A DNA stretch of 64,000 nucleotides from Sphingomonas sp. UV9 (GTDB taxonomy: Bacteria; Pseudomonadota; Alphaproteobacteria; Sphingomonadales; Sphingomonadaceae), in assembly GCF_004101245.1 (NCBI RefSeq), contig NZ_SCIN01000001.1, positions 386,784 through 450,783 on the forward strand. The letters are read 5' to 3'. Positions 16,651-25,583 of this stretch are shown one piece after another. A program made the position numbers and the translations under genes. Position 1 is the first letter of the stretch. Each line of letters begins with the position of its first letter. The notes below the pieces were generated by a model. The model saw nothing but the letters and a program-made list of their open reading frames with translations. It did no database searches and had not been told where the DNA came from.

Positions 16651-17660
16651 CCGCGTTCGCGACGCCTGCTGCATTTCTCGCGGCCTTGCGCGGCTTGCCG
16701 CAGGCGGACGCGGCGGCGCGATCCGCCGCGATCGCGCGGCAGGGCGAACTGACCAAGCCACCGGGATCGCTCGGGCGGCTGGAGGATATCGCGATCTTCA
16801 TGGCCGGCTGGCAGGGCAACCCGCTGCCCCGGCTCGATCGCGGGAGCGCCGTCGTCTTCGCGGGCAATCACGGAATCGTCGCGCAAGGCTTGAGCGCGTT
16901 CCCCGCTTCGGTCACCGCGCAGATGGTCGACAATTTCAATCATGGCGGCGCCGCGATCAACGCGCTGTCGCGAGCGGCGGGCCTCGACCTCAAGATCGTG
17001 TCGCTCGACCTCGATCGGCCAACCGCGGACTTCACCGAAGCGGCGGCGATGTCGGAGGACGATTGCCTCGCCGCGATCAACGCCGGTGCGGCTGCGGTCG
17101 CGGACGCGCCGGATCTGGTCGTGCTGGGCGAGATGGGGATCGGCAACTCCACCACCGCGGCCGCGCTGTGTCTGGCGAGCTTCGGCGGGTCGGCGCGCGA
17201 CTGGGTCGGGCCGGGCACCGGGGTCGATGGCGAGGGCATCGCGCGGAAGATCGCGGTCGTCGAGGCAGGGCTCGCGCTGCACCGGGACGCGCTCGGCACG
17301 CCGTTCGAGATCTTGCGGCGGCTCGGCGGTCGCGAGTTGGCTGCGATTGCGGGGGCGGTGGTTGCGGCGCGGCTGACGGGCGTTCCGGTGATGCTCGACG
17401 GATTCATTTGCTGTGCGGCGGTCGCGCCACTGGCGGCGGCGTGTCCCGACATTGTCGCGCATTGCCTTGCCGGCCATGTCTCGGCCGAGCCCGGGCATTG
17501 TCTTTTGCTCGAGCGAATGGATCTCGCGCCGCTTCTGTCGCTCGGGATGCGGCTGGGCGAGGCGAGCGGTGCGGCGACGGCGACGTTGCTGATCCGGGCT
17601 GCGCTGGCCGTGCATGCAGAGATGGCGACCTTCGCCGAGGCGGGCGTTTCGGCAGCGTGA
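16647..17660 (+). CDS. cobT: Nicotinate-nucleotide--dimethylbenzimidazole phosphoribosyltransferase CobT
   Basis: Makes alpha-ribazole 5'-phosphate from dimethylbenzimidazole and nicotinate mononucleotide, the lower-ligand step of cobalamin assembly. 337 residues, normal length. Landmarks: TKPPGSLGRLEDIA near 33-46, FAGNHGI, LGEMGIGNSTTAAAL, WVGPGTGVD, and MRLGEASGAATA near the C-terminus with the expected catalytic Glu. The start overlaps the DUF1636 stop by four bases, and its own stop overlaps the next GTG start, so the operon is translationally coupled. Confidence 0.96.
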   Translation: MTAFATPAAFLAALRGLPQADAAARSAAIARQGELTKPPGSLGRLEDIAIFMAGWQGNPLPRLDRGSAVVFAGNHGIVAQGLSAFPASVTAQMVDNFNHGGAAINALSRAAGLDLKIVSLDLDRPTADFTEAAAMSEDDCLAAINAGAAAVADAPDLVVLGEMGIGNSTTAAALCLASFGGSARDWVGPGTGVDGEGIARKIAVVEAGLALHRDALGTPFEILRRLGGRELAAIAGAVVAARLTGVPVMLDGFICCAAVAPLAAACPDIVAHCLAGHVSAEPGHCLLLERMDLAPLLSLGMRLGEASGAATATLLIRAALAVHAEMATFAEAGVSAA

Positions 17661-18226
17661 GCGCACACACGCTGTATCTGATGCGGCACGGTGCGCCACA
17701 CGTGGCGGGGCGGTTGCTCGGGCGGACCGACGACTCGGCGACCGAAGCGGGGATCGCCGCCTGCGTCGCACGCGCGCAGGGCCTTGCGGTGGAACGGATC
17801 GTCACCTCCGACCTCGCCCGCGCGAGCGCCTGTGCGGAAGCGATTTGCCGGCCCCGAGGCGTATCGGTCGCGGTCGACCCACGCTGGCGAGAGCTCGATT
17901 TCGGCGCGTGGGACGGCTTGGCCCCGGCCACGGTCGACCCCACGGAATTGGCGGCGTTCTATGACGATCCCGACGCTTCACCGCCGCCGGGTGGTGAACG
18001 CTGGTCCGCGTTGCAGGCCCGTGTCGCGCAGGCGCTGGCCGCGATGCCACCGGTGCCGACGCTGGTCCTGACACATGGTGGCGCGATGCGGGCGGCACTC
18101 GCGGAGTTGTGCGGGTTCGATCGGCGACAGATCTGGGCATTCGACCTTCCCTATGCCGCGCTAATCTCGCTACGCATCTGGCCGGGTCCGACGCGGACCG
18201 TCCAGATCGTCGGACTCGCGACATGA
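17657..18226 (+). CDS. cobC: Histidine phosphatase, probable alpha-ribazole phosphatase CobC
   Basis: 189 residues with a GTG start (17657) overlapping the cobT stop (GTGA). LMRHG (8-12) carries the phospho-accepting His11; TSDLARASACAEAI and WRELDFGAWDGL follow, and VLTHGGAMRAAL holds the second His. This is the phosphoglycerate-mutase-like histidine phosphatase fold. Located between cobT and cobS, it most likely removes the phosphate from alpha-ribazole phosphate or from adenosylcobalamin 5'-phosphate. The family is clear; the substrate comes from context. Confidence 0.88.
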   Translation: MSAHTLYLMRHGAPHVAGRLLGRTDDSATEAGIAACVARAQGLAVERIVTSDLARASACAEAICRPRGVSVAVDPRWRELDFGAWDGLAPATVDPTELAAFYDDPDASPPPGGERWSALQARVAQALAAMPPVPTLVLTHGGAMRAALAELCGFDRRQIWAFDLPYAALISLRIWPGPTRTVQIVGLAT

Positions 18227-18936
18227 AGCAGCTGATCGTCGCATTCGGCTTCCTGACCCGCCTGCCCATGCCGCGCGTCGAAGTCGGAACAGAGGATTTC
18301 GCCGCAGCGATCCGGTTCTACCCGATCGTCGGCCTCGCGATCGGCGGGCTCGTCCTGCTCGCGGGCTGGTCAGGCGCGTTGGTCGATCCGTGGACCGGCG
18401 CCTGTGCCGCGCTGCTAACCTGGATCGCGATCACCGGCGCGCTGCATCTCGATGGCCTCGCCGACCTCGCCGATGGGCTCGGCGCGGCGCATGGCGATCG
18501 GACGCGGCTGCTCGCGGTCATGGCCGACCCGCATATCGGCAGCTTCGGCGTCGTCGCGATCGCCGGGCAGATGCTTGCCAAGCTCGTGCTGCTGCATGCG
18601 ATCGGCATACACTGGACGCTGATCCTCATACCCTTGGCCGCGAGGATGGGCCCGCTCGTCTGGGCCAGACTGTTGCCGCCACTGCGTCCCGGTGGCCTCG
18701 GCGCAGCGGTCGTCGGTGCGGTCCGCACGCGCGACCTCTTGGGATGGGGCCTGCTGCTCGCGCTCGCCGCCGTCGCGATGCCGGCGCTGCTCGCCCTCCC
18801 GCTACTCGTGCTCGGCGTTGCTGCTTGGTTGCGGCGGACGCTGGGCGGGGTGACCGGCGACGCGCACGGCGCCGGGATCGAGATCGTCGAGACCGGGTTG
18901 CTAGTCGCGCTCGCGGTGGCCAGCGCGCTCGCTTAG
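18223..18936 (+). CDS. cobS: Adenosylcobinamide-GDP ribazoletransferase CobS
   Basis: Integral membrane enzyme joining AdoCbi-GDP and alpha-ribazole (phosphate) to give adenosylcobalamin. 237 residues with about six hydrophobic segments. FLTRLP (near 10) and [11 protein letters not shown] with its acidic cluster bind the metal and diphosphate, and GVTGDAHGA is also conserved. It starts on an ATGA overlap with the phosphatase gene. Its 3' end overlaps the convergent cobQ 3' end by 36 bases. Last gene of the riboswitch-led operon. Confidence 0.95.
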   Translation: MKQLIVAFGFLTRLPMPRVEVGTEDFAAAIRFYPIVGLAIGGLVLLAGWSGALVDPWTGACAALLTWIAITGALHLDGLADLADGLGAAHGDRTRLLAVMADPHIGSFGVVAIAGQMLAKLVLLHAIGIHWTLILIPLAARMGPLVWARLLPPLRPGGLGAAVVGAVRTRDLLGWGLLLALAAVAMPALLALPLLVLGVAAWLRRTLGGVTGDAHGAGIEIVETGLLVALAVASALA

Positions 18937-20370
18937 CGCGAGCAACGCATCCAGGTCGACATGCCGTTCGAGCGTCGCGGCGATCGCATCGAGCGCGGCA
19001 TCGATCGACGCGCCATGATCGGGCCCGCTGGCCGCGACGCCGAGCCGCGCAAGCCACACTGCGCGCTGCTCCGCGAGCGCGAGCAGGCCGTGGACGTAGC
19101 TGCCCGATATCAGTCCGTCCGCACTCGTCGCGCCTTCAGGGCTGCCATCGGCACGGTGACCGACCGGGCGGGTGGTCGCGGGCCCGGTGGTCGCGCCCAT
19201 GTGCATCTCATAGCCCTCGAATGCCGCGCCCTGTGCCCGGCCGCGTACCCGCTCCAGCGTCTTGCGGCCGGTGAGCACCGTGTCGATGTCGAGCAACCCG
19301 AGCCCGTCGACACGCCCCGCGGGCCCCTCGATGCCGTCCGGATCGGCGATGCCTCGGCCGAGCATCTGATAGCCGCCGCAAAGCCCGAGCACCGGTTTGC
19401 CGCGGCGATGATGCGCGCGGATATCGATGTCCCAGCCCTGCGCGCGGACGAATGCCAGATCGGGGATCGTCGCCTTCGACCCGGCAAGGACGATCATGTC
19501 GACGTCCGGGATCGGCGTGCCCGGCGGCACCATCACCAGCGCTACGCCCGGCTCCAGCCGAAGCGGATCGAGGTCGTCGAAATTGGCGATCCGCGGCGTG
19601 ATCGGGCAGGCGATCGTGACACGGCGTTGCGTACTGGCGGAGGGGCGTTCGAGGATCACCGCGTCCTCGCTCGGCAGCCGTACCGCATCGGCCAGCCACG
19701 GCACGACGCCATAGCCGCGCCATCCGCTACGCGCTTCGATCGCGCGATAGCCGTCCTCGAACAGTGCCGGGTCGCCGCGGAACTTGTTGATCAGGAAGCC
19801 GTGGATCATGGCCGCATCGGCCGGATCGATGACCGCGCGCGTGCCCACGATCGCCGCGATCACGCCGCCGCGATCGATGTCGCCGACCAAGACCACGGGC
19901 ACGTCCGCGGCACGTGCGAAGCCCATATTGGCAATGTCGCCGGCGCGCAGGTTGATCTCGGCAGGGCTGCCCGCGCCTTCGACGACGACGAGATCGCAGC
20001 TCCCCGACAGCCGTTCGAAACTGTCGAGCACGTCGACCAGCAAGCCCTCACGCCCTTCGCGCCAGCGCGCGGCGGCGAGCGTCCCGCGCACCTGCCCGCG
20101 GACGATCAGTTGCGAGGTACGGTCGCCCTGCGGCTTGAGCAGCACCGGGTTCATGTCGACGCTCGGCGCGACCCGGCAGGCGATCGCCTGGGTGGCCTGC
20201 GCGCGGCCGATCTCGCCGCCATCGGCGGTGACGGCGGCGTTGTTCGACATGTTCTGCGGTTTGAACGGCCGGACCGACAGCCCGCGATTGGCGAACGCGC
20301 GGCAAAGGCCTGCGACGAGCACCGACTTGCCGACATCCGAGCCGGTCCCCTGGAGCATCAGAGCACCCAT
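18901..20370 (-). CDS. cobQ: Cobyric acid synthase CobQ
   Basis: Glutamine-dependent amidation of adenosylcobyrinic acid a,c-diamide at four side chains. 489 residues. The N-terminal P-loop-like synthetase is GTGSDVGKS (8-16) with FKPQNMSNN and [13 protein letters not shown]. The C-terminal class I glutaminase-like domain has [11 protein letters not shown] with the nucleophile Cys and SYVHGLL with the His. It overlaps cbiB by 13 bases upstream and cobS by 36 bases tail to tail. It is third in the minus-strand operon cobD-cbiB-cobQ. Confidence 0.96.
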   Translation of the reverse strand: MGALMLQGTGSDVGKSVLVAGLCRAFANRGLSVRPFKPQNMSNNAAVTADGGEIGRAQATQAIACRVAPSVDMNPVLLKPQGDRTSQLIVRGQVRGTLAAARWREGREGLLVDVLDSFERLSGSCDLVVVEGAGSPAEINLRAGDIANMGFARAADVPVVLVGDIDRGGVIAAIVGTRAVIDPADAAMIHGFLINKFRGDPALFEDGYRAIEARSGWRGYGVVPWLADAVRLPSEDAVILERPSASTQRRVTIACPITPRIANFDDLDPLRLEPGVALVMVPPGTPIPDVDMIVLAGSKATIPDLAFVRAQGWDIDIRAHHRRGKPVLGLCGGYQMLGRGIADPDGIEGPAGRVDGLGLLDIDTVLTGRKTLERVRGRAQGAAFEGYEMHMGATTGPATTRPVGHRADGSPEGATSADGLISGSYVHGLLALAEQRAVWLARLGVAASGPDHGASIDAALDAIAATLERHVDLDALLALSERAGHRERD

Positions 20371-21296
20371 GCGATTCCTCCGGCGATTACGAGCAACAGG
20401 ACGCAGGCCCGGCGATAGATGCCGAGCGCGGTACGAACGTCGGATGCGGTGGCGTCCGCACGGCCGTCACCGATATAGGGTTTTGCGATGCTCACCCCGT
20501 CATAGGCGATCGGCCCGGCAAGCTTTAGACCAAGCGCGCCGGCCATCGCGGCTTCCGGCCAGCCGGCATTGGGCGACGCGTGATTGCCCGCGTCGCGCCA
20601 CATCGTCCGCCACCCGCCGAGCCCGGCAAGGCACAGCACCACGCCGCTGATCCGCGCCGGGATCAGGTTCGCCACATCATCGGTCCGCGCCGCCGCCCAG
20701 CCGAACGCGCGCCATCGCTCCTCGCGGTGCCCGATCAGGCTGTCGGCGGTGTTGATCGCCTTGTACGCCCACAGCCCCGGCAGGCCGGCGACGAGCAGCC
20801 AGAACAGCGGTGCGACGACACCGTCGCAGGCGCTTTCCGCCAAGCTCTCGATCGACGCGCGCGCGACGCCGGCTTCGTCGAGCGATGCCACGTCGCGTCC
20901 CACGATCATCGCGACGCGGACGCGCGCAGTTTCAATATCGCTCGCACCCAGCGCACGCGCGACCGGAACGACATGGTCGTACAGGCTTCGGATCGCCAGC
21001 CCAGGCGCGGCCATGACGCCGATCGCAATCCATGCTGCCGAGCCGAGTGCGTGCCGGGCGAGCAGGGTCGCCGCCCACGCGACCCCGATCGCGATCGCAA
21101 CGACCAGGGCCAACGTCAGCGCGCCCATCACGCGACGATAATCGTCCGATGCGGCGGGAATATTCCAGCGCGTTTCGGCCCAACCGATCACACGAGCGAA
21201 CCCGCCGACCGGATGACCGACCCGGGCGTAGAGCGCCGATGGCCAGCCGACCGCCACGTCCACACAGATTGCAAGCGCTGCGATCGGCTCAGCCAT
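20358..21296 (-). CDS. cbiB: Adenosylcobinamide-phosphate synthase CbiB (CobD of Pseudomonas naming)
   Basis: Membrane protein that attaches the aminopropanol phosphate arm to cobyric acid. 312 residues with several hydrophobic helices. Family landmarks are [15 protein letters not shown] near the start, [31 protein letters not shown], and [13 protein letters not shown] with [18 protein letters not shown]. The ATG at 21294-21296 is chosen because the upstream part of the frame lies within cobD. It overlaps cobD by eight bases and cobQ by thirteen, indicating coupled translation. Confidence 0.95.
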   Translation of the reverse strand: MAEPIAALAICVDVAVGWPSALYARVGHPVGGFARVIGWAETRWNIPAASDDYRRVMGALTLALVVAIAIGVAWAATLLARHALGSAAWIAIGVMAAPGLAIRSLYDHVVPVARALGASDIETARVRVAMIVGRDVASLDEAGVARASIESLAESACDGVVAPLFWLLVAGLPGLWAYKAINTADSLIGHREERWRAFGWAAARTDDVANLIPARISGVVLCLAGLGGWRTMWRDAGNHASPNAGWPEAAMAGALGLKLAGPIAYDGVSIAKPYIGDGRADATASDVRTALGIYRRACVLLLVIAGGIAWVL

Positions 21297-22263
21297 GGGC
21301 AAGGGCTCGGTCGAGGCGGTCGAAGGCGGCGGCGTCCCCCGGTACGCCGAAGCGGAGCCAGCGCGGCGCGTGATCGAACGCACGCGTGAGGATGCCCGAT
21401 GCCGCAAGGCGTTCGAACAAGGCTGGCGCATCGTCGGTTTCCACCAACCGGAACAACGGGCACGCACCGCGGCTTTGCAGGCCGTGACGGCCGAGCAGCG
21501 TATCCAGCCGGCCGGCGCGTTCGACGATCGATCGCCGGGCTTCCGCGATCCATTCGGTGTCCCGGTAGGCGGCCGTGCCGTACGCAACCGCGAGCGCGGA
21601 GACGGGCCAGCTGCCCAGGCGACGACGCATTGTGTCTGCCTGCGGTGGCGGCGCGATGATGAAACCCAGTCGCACGCCCGCGAGCCCGAAGAACTTGCCG
21701 AACGATCGAACTATGATCGCCCGATCGTCGGTGGCGAGACGCGGGACGAGGCTGAACGCCGGTGCGACATCGGCAAAGGCTTCGTCGACGACCAGCCACG
21801 TGCCGCTACGCACGATCCGCAACAGCCGGTCGGGCGTATCGCGGTCGCCGTCGGGATTGTTCGGGTTGGCGAGCAGAAGCGTGCCGTCGCGGATCGTGTC
21901 GATCGCTTCACGCGCGATCGGTGTCGCGCCGCTGATCGCCTCGGCATGCGTGGCATAGCTCGGCGTCACGAACCGGACCGGCGACGGTAGCCCGAGACTA
22001 TCGAGCGAACGCAGGCCGATCTCGCTGCCGGGCAAGGCCACGACCCGATCCGCACTGGCCCCGAACATCGCCGCGGCCGCGGATTCGAGATCGCGGATGG
22101 CAGCCGGGGAGGGGAGGCCCCGCAGATCGACGAGCGGCGCGGGATCCGCAGGCCAGGGGCACGGATTGATGCCGGTCGACAGATCGAGCCACGGCTGCGG
22201 CGCACCCGGATAGCAGGTGGCGGCGAGATCGATCCGTCCACCGTGGATGCGCAGGGCCTTCAT
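21289..22263 (-). CDS. cobD: Threonine-phosphate decarboxylase CobD (CobC of Pseudomonas naming)
   Basis: PLP enzyme making (R)-1-amino-2-propanol O-2-phosphate, the arm that CbiB attaches. 324 residues of the fold-type I aminotransferase family. LDLSTGINPCPWP is the N-terminal hallmark; LANPNNPDGD and VVDEAFADV bind the cofactor; IVRSFGKFFGLAGVRLGF carries the PLP-binding Lys. First gene of the minus-strand cob operon. Its start codon lies inside an exact 17-bp tandem duplication (22251-22284), described separately. Confidence 0.94.
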   Translation of the reverse strand: MKALRIHGGRIDLAATCYPGAPQPWLDLSTGINPCPWPADPAPLVDLRGLPSPAAIRDLESAAAAMFGASADRVVALPGSEIGLRSLDSLGLPSPVRFVTPSYATHAEAISGATPIAREAIDTIRDGTLLLANPNNPDGDRDTPDRLLRIVRSGTWLVVDEAFADVAPAFSLVPRLATDDRAIIVRSFGKFFGLAGVRLGFIIAPPPQADTMRRRLGSWPVSALAVAYGTAAYRDTEWIAEARRSIVERAGRLDTLLGRHGLQSRGACPLFRLVETDDAPALFERLAASGILTRAFDHAPRWLRFGVPGDAAAFDRLDRALAHG

Positions 22264-22284
22264 TCTGGCAGGGCCTTCATTCTG
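22251..22284. repeat. Exact 17-bp tandem duplication spanning the cobD start codon
   Basis: GCAGGGCCTTCATTCTG occurs at 22251-22267 and again at 22268-22284. On the minus strand the copy upstream of cobD supplies a second ATG (22280-22278), out of frame, opening the six-codon frame MKALPE. Its TGA overlaps the true cobD ATG in an ATGA arrangement. Confidence 0.9.
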
Positions 22285-22367
22285 TAAGTCAGTCCCACGG
22301 GCTTTTGCTTGATCTTCGCGGCGTCATCGTCATTCCGGGTTCCGGCCGCAAGCACGAAGGACACGAC

Positions 22368-22928
22368 ATGGTGCAATCAGTTGGAGCGTCGTTCGGCAGG
22401 AGCCTGTTCGTGCTTGGTGGTGCGCGCTCGGGCAAGAGCCGTCATGCGCAGCAAATGGCCGAGGCGCTCGCCGCGACCGAGTCGGTCAAGCTCATCTATA
22501 TCGCGACGGCGCAGGCGTTCGATGGCGAGATGACCGATCGGATTGCGCGCCATCGCGCCGACCGCGACGATCGGTGGGAGACCGTCGAGGCGCCGCTGGC
22601 ACTGCCCGAAGCCTTGCCCGCCGCCGATGCTGTCGATGCGGTCCTGCTCGTCGATTGCCTGACCTTGTGGGTGTCCAACCTGCTGCTCGACGACGCGCCG
22701 ATCGCAGCGCGAACCGATGCGCTGCTGGACGCCATCGGTCGGCTCGAAGGGCGGATCATCGTCGTGTCGAACGAGGTGGGGCTCGGAATCGTGCCGGACA
22801 ACGCGTTGGCCCGCCGCTTCCGCGATGCCGCGGGATTTCTCCACCAGCGCATCGCTGCCGAGGTGGACTGCGTCGATATGGTGATGGCCGGGCTCGTCCA
22901 GCGCTGGAAATCGCCGCTACATCAGTAG
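22368..22928 (+). CDS. cobU: Bifunctional adenosylcobinamide kinase / adenosylcobinamide-phosphate guanylyltransferase
   Basis: Phosphorylates adenosylcobinamide and transfers GMP to it, giving the AdoCbi-GDP used by CobS. 186 residues (CobU/CobP length). P-loop LGGARSGKSRHAQ (16-28), YIATAQAFDGEMTDRIARHRADR with the guanylylated His region, RWETVEAP, VLLVDCLTLWVSNLL, and VVSNEVGLGIVPDNALAR. The ATG at 22368 has GAAGGA six bases upstream. It is divergent from cobD, with a 104-base gap that includes the tandem duplication. Confidence 0.95.
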   Translation: MVQSVGASFGRSLFVLGGARSGKSRHAQQMAEALAATESVKLIYIATAQAFDGEMTDRIARHRADRDDRWETVEAPLALPEALPAADAVDAVLLVDCLTLWVSNLLLDDAPIAARTDALLDAIGRLEGRIIVVSNEVGLGIVPDNALARRFRDAAGFLHQRIAAEVDCVDMVMAGLVQRWKSPLHQ

Positions 22929-22935
22929 TAACCGT

Positions 22936-22967
22936 GCAATCGAAGGCCCCCTTCCTTCCCCGATTGC
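22936..22967 (+). terminator. Hairpin after cobU
   Basis: GCAATCG (22936-22942) pairs exactly with CGATTGC (22961-22967) across an 18-base pyrimidine-rich loop. It lies 7 bases after the cobU stop. There is no clear U-run, so termination is a guess. Confidence 0.3.
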
Positions 22968-23025
22968 AATTGGCTTTCGCCCTAATCGCGAGCATAGATC
23001 AGGCCACGCAATCTTGGGGGGTGCA

Positions 23026-23184
23026 ATGCATAGCAAGGTGCAAACGATCGCGCGGCTGAAATCTATGGTTTTTCTTATCGAAGAAGCGCTTCGGATCGCC
23101 GATGAGGGAGACCATGCGTTGCTGGGCGCCAAGCTGAGTGACTGTATCGATAATATTCAAACCGCGCTCGTAAAGATTGGATAG
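23026..23184 (+). CDS. Small hypothetical protein, 52 residues
   Basis: Opens at ATG 23026 after GGGGGG (23015-23021), a good ribosome site, and ends at TAG 23182-23184. The sequence begins MHSKVQTIARLKSMVFLIEE and continues with ALRIADEGDHALLGAKLSDC, ending TALVKIG. It is amphipathic and probably two helices, with a single Cys. I recall similar short proteins in sphingomonads but cannot name a family. Codon use and the clean ribosome site support it as real. Function unknown. Confidence 0.7.
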   Translation: MHSKVQTIARLKSMVFLIEEALRIADEGDHALLGAKLSDCIDNIQTALVKIG

Positions 23185-23491
23185 CAGGCTGAAACGGGAT
23201 GTCGAATCACCAGGGAATCCTTGCCTCTGGCGCCGGCATCGCTCGCTATCCGACAGTGAGTGTTTGATTCATCCATTGATTACGGCAGTCGGATAATCGC
23301 GTGGGCGTTATCTGGGCGGTCTCAAGTGGCTCTTAAACTTTGTTCTTAACCTATGTTGTATCTGAAATACTGACATATATCTAAACGGCCCTATTCGGAC
23401 TATGTTATCGCCGCCTATCGTCAGCCGTTTTTTGGGCCCTGACGACCGAGAGATGCATGTGCTCCCGCCCCGATATTTGCGGGAATACGCT
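23185..23491 (+). other. Intergenic region ahead of the Crp/Fnr regulator
   Basis: 307 bases, markedly AT-richer toward 23330-23400 (for example TTTGTTCTTAACC and GACATATATCTAAAC), as expected for a promoter. TTGATT occurs twice, 12 bases apart, near 23265. No FNR-type palindrome TTGAT-N4-ATCAA was found. The regulator frame itself stays open to 23402, so part of this stretch could be coding if an earlier start is used. Confidence 0.5.
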
Positions 23492-24253
23492 ATGATCTCG
23501 ACACCCAGCCCTCTGGCCCTGATGGTGCGAAAGCTCGAGACGCATGCGACGCTGAACGCGGACGACCGCGCGGCACTGCTGGCGCTGCCCTATACGCTCC
23601 GGACCTATGAGCCGTCCTCCTATCTGGTCCGCGAAGGCGATGCGCCTGAGCAATGCGCGGTGCTGTTGTCGGGTTTCGCCTATCGCCAGAAGCTGACGGG
23701 TTCGGGGATGCGACAGATCGTCTCGCTGCATATTCCGGGCGACGCGCTCGATTTTCAGCACCTGTTCCTCGACGTCGCCGATCACAACGTCCAAACGCTG
23801 ACCCGGGCGGAGGTAGCGACGATCCCCAGGACGGCGTTGCGCGAACTGGCCCTCAAGCGCGCCGCGATCGGCAATGCGATCTTCGTCAACACGCTGGTCG
23901 AGGGCTCGATCTTTCGCGAATGGATCTTGAATATCGGACGCCGCGACGCGCGATCGCGGCTGGCGCATTTCCTGTGCGAATTCGCCATCCGCCTCGACAT
24001 GCAGGGGCTGACCGGACAGGCGGATTACGAATTGCCGATGAGCCAGGAACAGCTTGGCGATGCACTGGGCCTGACTGCGGTACATGTGAACCGAACGATC
24101 AAGTCGCTCGAAGCCGACGGGTTTATCAGTCGCAACCGGCGTCGAATCAGCTTCCCCCAATGGGATGCGCTGCGGGAACTTGCCGACTTTTCCAGCCGCT
24201 ATCTGCATCTTGCCCAGCAGAAGATCGAGCGACCAAGCTCAGTCGTTACGTGA
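23492..24253 (+). CDS. Crp/Fnr family transcriptional regulator
   Basis: 253 residues from the ATG at 23492 (GGGAAT upstream); an earlier in-frame start at 23402 would add 30 residues. N-terminal cNMP-binding-like beta barrel (SYLVREGDAPEQCAVLLSGFAYR, IVSLHIPGDALDFQHLF), dimerisation helix, then a winged helix: MSQEQLGDALGLTAVHVNRT and IKSLEADGFI. There is no Cys cluster for an iron-sulphur sensor. The ligand is unknown, and many sphingomonad paralogues of this size lack the cAMP contacts. Its 3' end overlaps the convergent small membrane protein gene by 15 bases. Confidence 0.9.
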   Translation: MISTPSPLALMVRKLETHATLNADDRAALLALPYTLRTYEPSSYLVREGDAPEQCAVLLSGFAYRQKLTGSGMRQIVSLHIPGDALDFQHLFLDVADHNVQTLTRAEVATIPRTALRELALKRAAIGNAIFVNTLVEGSIFREWILNIGRRDARSRLAHFLCEFAIRLDMQGLTGQADYELPMSQEQLGDALGLTAVHVNRTIKSLEADGFISRNRRRISFPQWDALRELADFSSRYLHLAQQKIERPSSVVT

Positions 24254-24457
24254 ATTGGATACTGAATCGATGATCCGCCCGCCCGCCATGAAAACGGCGA
24301 TCGGGCAGGCGGCGAACAGCAGCCAGCCCCCGTATCCTGGATATTGTTGCAGATAATGCATCCCGCGCTCCACTGCGCCGAGCCCGAGGCCGTAGATGAC
24401 GAGGAACGCCTCGAACTTGGTCTTGATGACGAACAGGCGGGTAAAGCGGGTCCACAT
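24239..24457 (-). CDS. Small membrane protein, 72 residues, unknown function
   Basis: Starts MWTRFTRLFVIKTKFEAFLV, with IYGLGLGAVERGMHYLQQYP in the middle, and then the hydrophobic segment GGWLLFAACPIAVFMAGG. One or two membrane segments are likely, with a basic N-terminus on the cytosolic side. The pattern matches a short conserved protein I have seen in sphingomonads, without an assigned role. Convergent with and slightly overlapping the Crp/Fnr gene. An inverted repeat (24522-24540) lies upstream. Confidence 0.75.
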   Translation of the reverse strand: MWTRFTRLFVIKTKFEAFLVIYGLGLGAVERGMHYLQQYPGYGGWLLFAACPIAVFMAGGRIIDSVSNSRND

Positions 24458-24521
24458 GGCAGGCGTATCAGCAAGATGCGTACCAATGACGGATATCTGG
24501 GGTTTCCCGCTGCCTGATCGT

Positions 24522-24540
24522 GGTTAACTGTAAATTAACC
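24522..24540. promoter_or_regulatory. Inverted repeat GGTTAA-N7-TTAACC between astA and the small membrane gene
   Basis: The arms 24522-24527 and 24535-24540 are exact complements around CTGTAAA in an AT-rich 109-base gap. It could be an operator for the gene starting at 24457 or a weak end signal for astA. No protein can be assigned. Confidence 0.3.
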
Positions 24541-24566
24541 CGACATTTTGCGGGGACCGATGGCCG

Positions 24567-25583
24567 TCAAAGACGCGGCACGTGGGTGACGTGGTCGGCT
24601 GCGCGGACGTCCAAGGCGCGAGCGCAATCATGGGCCAGGACAACGCCTTTGCTGGTCTCGCGAACCTTGCCGAATGCTGCTCGGAAGTCGGCGAGGTACC
24701 CTGTCGCGACCAGGGCGTCCTTGCCGTCGTCGCCACCGATCGCAACGACGCTGCTATCGCGCGCTTCGGCGATCGACCGGACCTGATCGGTGCGCGCGGT
24801 CATCGTCGGGCCGCCGTCGAAGATGTCGACGTAATTCTCGAACGCGAAGCCTTCGTTCTCCAGCATTCGCATCGCCGCGCGGCCCGAGGGGTGGGGCAGG
24901 CCGATCGCCGCGCGTGCGCTCTCGGTCAGCATCGCGGTGTAGATCGGGTGCTTGGGCATGAGGTCGGCGATGAACTGGTGACCGTTGGTGGCATTGAACT
25001 GATCCGCGTCCTGGAAATTCATTCCGAAGAAGCGCCCGGCAAGGCCGTCCCAGAACGGCGAGCCACCCGCTTCGTCGATCACGCCGCGCAGTTCGGCAAG
25101 GATCCGGTCGGCGAAGCGTGCGCGGTGCATCTTGATGAACAGATAGCGGCTGCGCGCGAGCAACAGACCGAGGCCACCCGCGCGTTCGCCAGGGTGCAGG
25201 AAGAGCCCGCCGACTTCGCTCGCGCCTTCCAGGTCGGTGGCAAGCGAGAGCATGTCGGCGCGGAAGGTGCGGTTCAATTCGCGGCTATGCTGGGTCAGCT
25301 GGCCGATCCGGTAGCTGTAGAACGGGTAGCTTTGTCCCACCTGCGTGAAGATCTGGCAGGTGCCGCGTACTTCCTGCGTCTCGATGTTTTCGAGGATCAG
25401 CACGAACAGCTCGTCCTGGACCGGACCATCGGTGCGCGCGAAGGCGGCGTGGCTGCGTTCGAGCTTGGCGGTCAGTGCGCGACGATCGGGCGGCAGGTTG
25501 GTGAAGCCCCCCCCCGTGAGCTTGGCCATTTCATAGAGATGCTGAAGATCGGCATCGACTGCAGCGCGGATCCTGAAGCTCAC
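24567..25583 (-). CDS. astA: Arginine N-succinyltransferase AstA
   Basis: First enzyme of the AST pathway, succinyl-CoA plus arginine. 338 residues, normal length. Family landmarks are LTGGGFTNLPPDRRALTAKLERS near the start, GTCQIFTQVGQSYPFYSYR, LFLHPGERAGGLGLLLARSRYLFI, and RFADRILAELRGV with PFWDGLAGRFFGM. A GNAT-like fold. It overlaps the M20 peptidase gene by four bases and is probably downstream of it in one transcript. The partner genes astB, astD and astE are not in the window. A run of nine C at 25506-25515 is in frame (three Gly codons) and is not a frameshift. Confidence 0.95.
   Translation of the reverse strand: MSFRIRAAVDADLQHLYEMAKLTGGGFTNLPPDRRALTAKLERSHAAFARTDGPVQDELFVLILENIETQEVRGTCQIFTQVGQSYPFYSYRIGQLTQHSRELNRTFRADMLSLATDLEGASEVGGLFLHPGERAGGLGLLLARSRYLFIKMHRARFADRILAELRGVIDEAGGSPFWDGLAGRFFGMNFQDADQFNATNGHQFIADLMPKHPIYTAMLTESARAAIGLPHPSGRAAMRMLENEGFAFENYVDIFDGGPTMTARTDQVRSIAEARDSSVVAIGGDDGKDALVATGYLADFRAAFGKVRETSKGVVLAHDCARALDVRAADHVTHVPRL

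Noticed and set aside
25506..25515. Run of nine C in astA as a possible frameshift
   Set aside because: It translates in frame as Gly codons within a conserved segment and both sides stay in the AstA frame.
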